In this document: positions 59,586-64,000 of the stretch, one piece after another
Position numbering within the stretch: position 1 is the stretch's first letter
How the letters are laid out: every line of letters starts with the position of its first letter
Translations under genes and position numbers: made by a program
NCBI GenBank assembly: GCA_020637615.1
Contig: JACKKC010000014.1
Span: 11,558 to 75,557, forward strand
Source of the DNA: Rhodovulum sp.
GTDB lineage: Bacteria > Pseudomonadota > Alphaproteobacteria > Rhodobacterales > Rhodobacteraceae
DNA length: 64,000 bases
Direction: 5' to 3'
Notes under the pieces: generated by a model
Database searches by the model: none
The model's input: the letters and a program-made list of their open reading frames with translations, nothing else
Told to the model about the DNA's origin: nothing

Positions 59586-60710
59586 CTACTTTCCTGCAGC
59601 GGACGAGGTACCGAGCGGTCCGCCGGCGGCCCGTGCCGACCCTTGTCGCGAAAGGATCGCCGCCTCGTAAACCGCCAAGTATTCTCCGGCCATACGGTCG
59701 ACCCCGTAATAGGCGAGACTCTGTCGGGCGCGGCGGCGCCCGTCCGCCAGAGCCTCTGAGTCAGTCATCAGCCGCCGCAGCGCGCCGCCGAGGAGATCCG
59801 AGCGCCCTGGGGGTACGGTAACGCCGTAGCGACCCTGATCGAGCTGCTCGGCAATGCCGCCTACGCATGTGCCGATGACGGCGCAGCCCGCTTCCCGCGC
59901 TTCAAGGACACCGAGGCCGAACGGCTCTGCCGCTGAAGCAAGGACGAAGATGTCGCTCTGGTCGAGCACCTGCCGCGGTGCCTCGACATGGCCGATGAAA
60001 GTGATGCGGCCGGAGTAGCCGGAGCGTGCCGCCTGCCGCTCCAGGGCTTGCCGTTCCGGACCGTCGCCGGCGACTATCAGTTGCCACTCTGGCGCTGACG
60101 CGGCGGCTTGGGCGAACGCCTCGATGATATCGTGCACGCCCTTGCGCCGCTCGAGCCCGGACAGGGTGGTGATTGATGGACGCGGCAGGCTAAATGCCGG
60201 AGGCCCGATTTCCTGGGCGGAGCGCACCGAACCCACAGTGCCATTGACCACCACGTCGAGTCGTTCCGGCGGGAAGCCGCGCGCGAGCAGCAATTGCCGC
60301 TCGGACCGCGAAACGGCGACGACCCGGTCGCCGAGCCGCATCAGCCATGCGTGGCGATCGAAGGAGTTGTGCACGGTCGTGACCAGCGGGATTCCCGAGG
60401 CCGTGGCCGCTAGGCGCCCGAGCACGGCGCCCGACATCATATGCGCGTGCAACACGTCCGGCCGGTCGCGGCGGCAGAGCGAAACCAGCGTAACCACCGC
60501 CCGCGCGGCGCGCACGGGGGTCCTGAGGCTTTGCTCGAGCCGGACGAGCCGCACGCCGCTGCGCTCGAGCAGCGGCGCAAAGCGGCCGCCGGCGCTCGCG
60601 AAGACGACGTGGTGACCGCGCCGGGCTTGCTCGCAGGCGAGGTCGACGGCGAGGTGGACGTTGCCGCCGCGCTCGCAATGGTTGACGAGGTGGAGCACCG
60701 ACAGGGTCAT
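59586..60710 (-). CDS. glycosyltransferase family 4 protein
   Basis: A 374-residue GT-B glycosyltransferase. N-terminal acceptor domain: LSVLHLVNHCERGGNVHLAV (Gly-Gly-Asn turn), RPDVLHAHMMSGAVLGRLAA. C-terminal donor domain: VVNGTVGSVR, SGLERRKGVHDIIEAFAQAA, LIVAGDGPERQALERQA, and the catalytic EX7E block LASAAEPFGLGVLEAREAGC. It overlaps the GH16 glycanase start region by four bases at the gene ends and is expressed with it. Donor sugar unknown, but with ManC nearby a mannosyl role is possible. Confidence 0.93.
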   Translation of the reverse strand: MTLSVLHLVNHCERGGNVHLAVDLACEQARRGHHVVFASAGGRFAPLLERSGVRLVRLEQSLRTPVRAARAVVTLVSLCRRDRPDVLHAHMMSGAVLGRLAATASGIPLVTTVHNSFDRHAWLMRLGDRVVAVSRSERQLLLARGFPPERLDVVVNGTVGSVRSAQEIGPPAFSLPRPSITTLSGLERRKGVHDIIEAFAQAAASAPEWQLIVAGDGPERQALERQAARSGYSGRITFIGHVEAPRQVLDQSDIFVLASAAEPFGLGVLEAREAGCAVIGTCVGGIAEQLDQGRYGVTVPPGRSDLLGGALRRLMTDSEALADGRRRARQSLAYYGVDRMAGEYLAVYEAAILSRQGSARAAGGPLGTSSAAGK

Positions 60711-61582
60711 TCGCCCTGGCGCCGGTAGGCCCGTACGTGATCGACGTACATGTACGACGGGTTCTTGGTATGATCGATCGGAAAGCCCGAGCCGAGCGCC
60801 AGATCAAGCAGGATGAACAGCGGACCCAGGTGCTCGACCGGGGTCGGGGCGCGCGCCGTCTCGTGACCGTCGAGATAGAAGATAATCTCGTCGGGCTTCA
60901 CGGAGACGCCATAGTCGTGATACTCGTCGACGAGCGTGCCCCACGGGACCTGATGCATGAAGGCGTAGGTCTGCTCCTCGACCGTATCATTCTTCGGCCA
61001 GACTTTCACGACGGAGTGATAGATGTCGGGCGCATGGCCATAGTATTCGACGACGTCGATCTCAAGCGAGCTCTCCGGGGAGCGGTTGTAGATCAGCCAG
61101 AAAGCCGGCCAGACCCCGGGACCCGGCGGCATCTTCGCCCGCATCTCGAAATAGCCGTACTGCATCTGAAATCCCTGGCCGGAGGGATCGGTCGATGAAA
61201 GCAGTCCGGAGCGCCAGGTGTCGTCATCGCCCTTGCGTGCCTCGATACGAAGGATTCCGTCATCGACCGAGAACGGGAAGTCGGGTGTTGGATCGACAAA
61301 CAGGGCGTCGCCGAAGTCGCCATTCCAGGGAGTGTGGGCGATCCAGCGCGTGCCCGGACCTCTCCCGGAAACGTCTAGGCTGTCGAAATTCTCGTCGAAA
61401 ACCAGTTCGTAGCCCGAAAGGTCGAGATCCGGATGGCGCTCGGCCCGGCTGATGCCGCCGACGACAAGGAGCGTCGCGGTCGCGGCAACCGTCGCCCACG
61501 CGGCGCAGAACTGCCTGCCCTTGCCGTGGCACTGCCCACCGGCCCAAAGGCTTTTCATTGAGGGTAGGGTCGGTCGCTGCAT
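60707..61582 (-). CDS. glycoside hydrolase family 16 beta-glucanase, exported
   Basis: A 291-residue GH16 protein. N-terminal signal-like helix (WATVAATATLLVVGGISRA, residues 29-47) follows a basic leader; the start could be at 61582 or, with a shorter leader, 61558. The jelly-roll core has LVFDENFDSLDVSGRGPGTR, YGYFEMRAKMPPGPGVWPAF and the catalytic ExDxxE at residues 174-179 (EIDVVE). In rhizobia the similar ExoK trims succinoglycan; here it lies between two glycosyltransferase genes, so cutting the nascent polysaccharide is the likely role. Substrate specificity is not shown by sequence. Confidence 0.93.
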   Translation of the reverse strand: MQRPTLPSMKSLWAGGQCHGKGRQFCAAWATVAATATLLVVGGISRAERHPDLDLSGYELVFDENFDSLDVSGRGPGTRWIAHTPWNGDFGDALFVDPTPDFPFSVDDGILRIEARKGDDDTWRSGLLSSTDPSGQGFQMQYGYFEMRAKMPPGPGVWPAFWLIYNRSPESSLEIDVVEYYGHAPDIYHSVVKVWPKNDTVEEQTYAFMHQVPWGTLVDEYHDYGVSVKPDEIIFYLDGHETARAPTPVEHLGPLFILLDLALGSGFPIDHTKNPSYMYVDHVRAYRRQGE

Positions 61583-61764
61583 CGTTCTCCAGCCGAATGG
61601 TCGGCCCGGCCGCGAGAATAGATTGCGGAGAAGGTCGACGGGCTTTTCGTAAGGGGGATGCGCCTACCGAATTAGGCTAGGCGGGGCGCGATAGGAGGGG
61701 ATGCGTCGGTTCGCGTTCACCCTACCCATGGGGCCGATCGAGAAGATCGCGCCGGGGCCATCAC

Positions 61765-63060
61765 ATGCGAACCCACATCGACCGGGTGGCGGTGATCAGC
61801 GACGACCTCGAGGGGGGCGGCGGGGCGTCAGCCATTGCGGTCGCTTCGGTTCGGCAGTTGCAGCGGCTCGGCATCCCGGTGGCGATGCTGGCGGGCGGCG
61901 GCGCTCCGCCGCTCGTGCCGCGCAAGTCCGACGAGGTGGTAGCGCTGGGAGGGCAGCATCTGCTCGCCGGGGGGCGTGCCCGGGCGGCGGTGCGGGGCCT
62001 GCACGACGGGTGGGTCCGCGCACGGCTCGCCGACTGGATCGCCGCGAACGACACGCCCGGCACGGTCTACCATCTCCACAACTGGCACAAGGTGCTCTCG
62101 CCGGCCTGCTTCGCGCCGCTGCGGCAGGTCGCCGAGCGGCTCGTGGTCTCGACGCACGACTTCTTCCTGAGTTGCCCCAACGGTGGATTCTTCGACTTTC
62201 GCCGGCGTGCGGTCTGCGAGTTCGACCCGCTTTCGGCGGGCTGCCTGCTCTCGAACTGCGACAAGCGCCACTTCGGACATAAGGCCTGGCGAGTCGCCCG
62301 TCATCTGGCGCGCGAGACTTTGTTCGATTTCCGCCGGCAACCGGCCACGGTCCTCGCGGTGCACGAGGGTATGGCGCCGCTCCTGGGTCGCCGAGGCATC
62401 CCGACCGGAGCGATCCGGGTGCTGCGCAACCCGGTGACCGCCTGGCAAAGCCAGCGCATTGAGGCCGAGCGGAACCGCGCGTTGCTCTATGTCGGGCGCC
62501 TGGAGCTCGACAAGGGCATCGACACGCTCGCGCTTGCGGCGCGGCGGCTCGGAGTGCGGCTGCGGATCGTCGGCGATGGTCCGCTGGCCGATGTGTTGCC
62601 GGACCTCTGCCCCGGTGCCGAGATGTTCGGGCGCCAACCGCCGGAAGCCATCGGCGCCATCGCCGGTTCGGCGCGGCTGGTCGTGCTGCCGACTCGGGTG
62701 CGGGAGACCTTCGGTCTCGTGGCGTTTGAAGCGGCGATGAGCGGGCTGCCGGTCGTGTCATCGACCTCGGCTCTGATCAGCGACGAGTTGGCGGCGCTCG
62801 GCATGGGCCGATCCTGCGCCCCCGACGATCCGGGCGCGCTCGCCGGGTGTCTCGCCGACCTCCTCAACGACGACGCTGCCGTGGCGGCGATGAGCCGGCG
62901 CGGCTTCGCAGCGGCGCGGAGGCTTGCGCCAACGGAAGAGCAATGGGGAGAGAGGCTGGTCGGGATCTACGCCCAGATCCTGGTTCGCTCGGCGGATGTT
63001 GCGTCCCGACCGCCCGCTACCGACAGACCGGTGCGGGCGGCGCGCATGGCGGACATATGA
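61765..63060 (+). CDS. glycosyltransferase family 4 protein
   Basis: A 431-residue GT-B enzyme. N-terminal half: DDLEGGGGASAIAVASVRQL and a cysteine-bearing CEFDPLSAGCLLSNCDKRHF stretch seen in some capsule/EPS glycosyltransferases. C-terminal donor domain: LYVGRLELDKGIDTLALAAR, RIVGDGPLADVLPDL, FGRQPPEAIGAIAGSARLVV, and the catalytic ETFGLVAFEAAMSGLPVVSS (E-x7-E). Head-to-head with the GH16 gene. Only a weak GGGG site precedes the ATG. The gene ends 57 bases before an IS element, so the locus may continue beyond it. Confidence 0.9.
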   Translation: MRTHIDRVAVISDDLEGGGGASAIAVASVRQLQRLGIPVAMLAGGGAPPLVPRKSDEVVALGGQHLLAGGRARAAVRGLHDGWVRARLADWIAANDTPGTVYHLHNWHKVLSPACFAPLRQVAERLVVSTHDFFLSCPNGGFFDFRRRAVCEFDPLSAGCLLSNCDKRHFGHKAWRVARHLARETLFDFRRQPATVLAVHEGMAPLLGRRGIPTGAIRVLRNPVTAWQSQRIEAERNRALLYVGRLELDKGIDTLALAARRLGVRLRIVGDGPLADVLPDLCPGAEMFGRQPPEAIGAIAGSARLVVLPTRVRETFGLVAFEAAMSGLPVVSSTSALISDELAALGMGRSCAPDDPGALAGCLADLLNDDAAVAAMSRRGFAAARRLAPTEEQWGERLVGIYAQILVRSADVASRPPATDRPVRAARMADI

Positions 63061-63117
63061 CCCGTCTCCCCACCCACGCCTAGGCCCTGCAGCGGGACGC
63101 GCCGGTCCATTGCTGAG

Positions 63118-63133
63118 AGCGTGTTTGAGAAGG
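63118..63133. repeat. terminal inverted repeat of the IS5-family element, left
   Basis: AGCGTGTTTGAGAAGG, identical to the inverse of the last 16 bases of the window. It follows TTGCTGAG, part of the possible insertion site, and lies 57 bases after the glycosyltransferase stop. Confidence 0.9.
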
Positions 63134-63137
63134 CCGC

Positions 63138-63954
63138 TCACCGCCGCCTAACGAGTGTGGCGATGGCGGCGACGGTGATGAGCGCCTCGGCGACGCGGGT
63201 GAGTTGCTCGTAGTCTCGGACGAGGCGTCGGCACTTCATGATCCAGGCGAAGGTGCGCTCGACCACCCAGCGACGGCGGATGACGACGAAGCCCTTCGCG
63301 CCGGGCGGGCGCCTGACGATCTCCAGCGCGACATGGGTCCTGTCCTGCGCCCATGCGACGAGCCGGCCGGCATAGCCGCCGTCGGCGAAGACCCGCTCGA
63401 CGAAGGGGAAGGCGCGGCGGGAGAGCATCAGCACGCCGTTCGCGCCGTCGCGGTCCTGGATGTCGGCGGCGTGGACGGAGACCGCCAGAAGGTGGCCGTC
63501 CGTGTCGGTCAGGATGTGGCGTTTGCGGCCGTGGATGCGCTTGCCGGCGTCGTAGCCTTTGAATCCCCCTTTTGATCCGCCGTCCGGACGGTCTGGCTGT
63601 CGAGCACGGCGGCGCTGGGGGACGGCTCGCGCCCGGATCGTTCGCGATCCTCGACGAGGAGCACATGATGGATGCGAACCCAGGCGCCCTCTCGCTCCCA
63701 GCGGCGCAGATAGTAGTAGACCGTCTGCCAAGCGGGAAGTCGTGGGGCAGCAACCGCCAGGCGCACCCGGGGCGCAGGAAGTAGAGGATAGCGTCGACGA
63801 TCTCGCGCTTGCCCGCCTTGCGCGGGCGGCCGCCGGGACGGGCGTCGGGGATCATCGGTTCGATCGCCGCCCACTGGGCGTCGGTCAGATCGGTGGGATA
63901 GGCTCGGCAGCAAGGCAAGGCGTCGATCCGCTCTGGTGAAGGGCGACGCTTCAT
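63138..63954 (-). pseudogene. IS5-family transposase, read in three frames
   Basis: A DDE transposase. Frame A (from 63954) gives CRAYPTDLTDAQWAAIEPMI and REIVDAILYFLRPGCAWRLL. Frame B gives AWQTVYYYLRRWEREGAWVR and VLDSQTVRT, where the first catalytic Asp lies in VLDSQ. Frame C gives KGYDAGKRIHGRKRHILTDT, VFADGGYAGR (second Asp) and WVVERTFAWIMKCRRLVRDY (Glu). The B-to-C change falls at A-AAG-GGG on the minus strand, a canonical -1 slippery heptamer, so it may be programmed. The A-to-B change at about 63740 is explained by one lost G (CCG-CTT for CCG-GCTT) and is probably an error or a disabling mutation. Confidence 0.85.
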
Positions 63955-63984
63955 GAATCACACAGCCGAATCCGAGGGAATCCC

Positions 63985-64000
63985 CCTTCTCAAACACGCT
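63985..64000. repeat. terminal inverted repeat of the IS5-family element, right
   Basis: CCTTCTCAAACACGCT, the exact inverse of the left end. It reaches the last base of the window, so flanking bases are unseen. Confidence 0.9.

Larger units (their letters stand above)
63118..64000 (-). mobile_element. IS5-family insertion sequence (IS427-like group), essentially complete
   Basis: Perfect 16-bp inverted ends AGCGTGTTTGAGAAGG at 63118-63133 and its inverse at 63985-64000 bound an 883-base element containing one transposase region on the minus strand. The window ends exactly at the far repeat, so the target duplication cannot be read and the ends might extend a few bases further. Length, end sequence and the two-frame DDE transposase fit the IS427 group of the IS5 family. 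Confidence 0.9.

Noticed and set aside
1..64000. CRISPR array, prophage or rRNA operon
   Set aside because: No regularly spaced direct repeats, no phage structural genes and no rRNA sequence were seen anywhere in the window.

Overview
The window is GC-rich alphaproteobacterial chromosome, most likely from the Rhodobacterales (Paracoccus/Rhodobacter-like). The signs are: tRNA-His without a G-1 signature; MmcB, DUF6324, DUF3576, DUF2849, DUF934 and DUF4170 proteins; a Rhodobacter-type porin; the order pmbA - inositol phosphatase - DUF4170 - waaA - lpxK; the DUF2849-cysI-cysH-DUF934 sulfur operon; and a Paracoccus-like narR / narK-GHJI cluster. No assignment was checked against a database.

Layout. 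1-6.2 kb: end of a tatD-type nuclease gene, a PhnP-like hydrolase, a permease, a DksA/TraR zinc-finger protein, two small envelope-type proteins, ctaD (cytochrome aa3 subunit I), mmcB, DUF6324 and tRNA-His. 6.7-15.3 kb, mostly minus strand: RND efflux permease and adaptor, PPK2 polyphosphate kinase, an SMP-30-like protein, the PLP-homeostasis protein and a porin with a clear terminator. 15.5-21.7 kb, plus strand: DUF3576 lipoprotein, leuS, lptE, holA (tightly coupled), a GST and an unknown protein. 21.8-27.3 kb: MscS channel, flavoprotein, SDR, MAPEG and pmbA.

27.2-32.2 kb: inositol phosphatase, TPR38-like protein, DUF4170, waaA and lpxK. All are recognisable but broken by many one-base indels, mostly in G/C runs. 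Because waaA and lpxK are normally essential for lipid A/LPS, a low-quality sequence tract is the simplest explanation. Single indels of the same kind hit DUF2849, DUF934, a truncated haemoglobin, a MOSC protein, narK and the terminal transposase.

32.3-43 kb: nitrilase-like protein lacking its catalytic Cys, sulfur transferase, Lrp regulator divergent from the sulfate-assimilation operon, a possible outer-membrane protein, a queuosine-precursor transporter, a striking small leader/RNA-like element (38971-39141), a hairpin cluster, a DUF488 / haemoglobin / NsrR-like operon with a candidate NsrR operator, a MOSC protein and a pyridoxal kinase. 43-54.2 kb: respiratory nitrate reduction, with a NarR-like regulator, two perfect FNR-type boxes, a fused narK, narGHJI and a co-transcribed peptidyl-prolyl isomerase. 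54.3-63.1 kb: an exopolysaccharide locus (ManC, acyltransferase, three glycosyltransferases, polymerase/ligase-like protein, GH16 glycanase). 63.1-64.0 kb: an IS5-family element with perfect 16-bp terminal repeats that fills the window to its last base.

Together the nar cluster, NsrR-like regulator, haemoglobin and MOSC protein suggest anaerobic nitrate respiration coupled to nitric-oxide defence.
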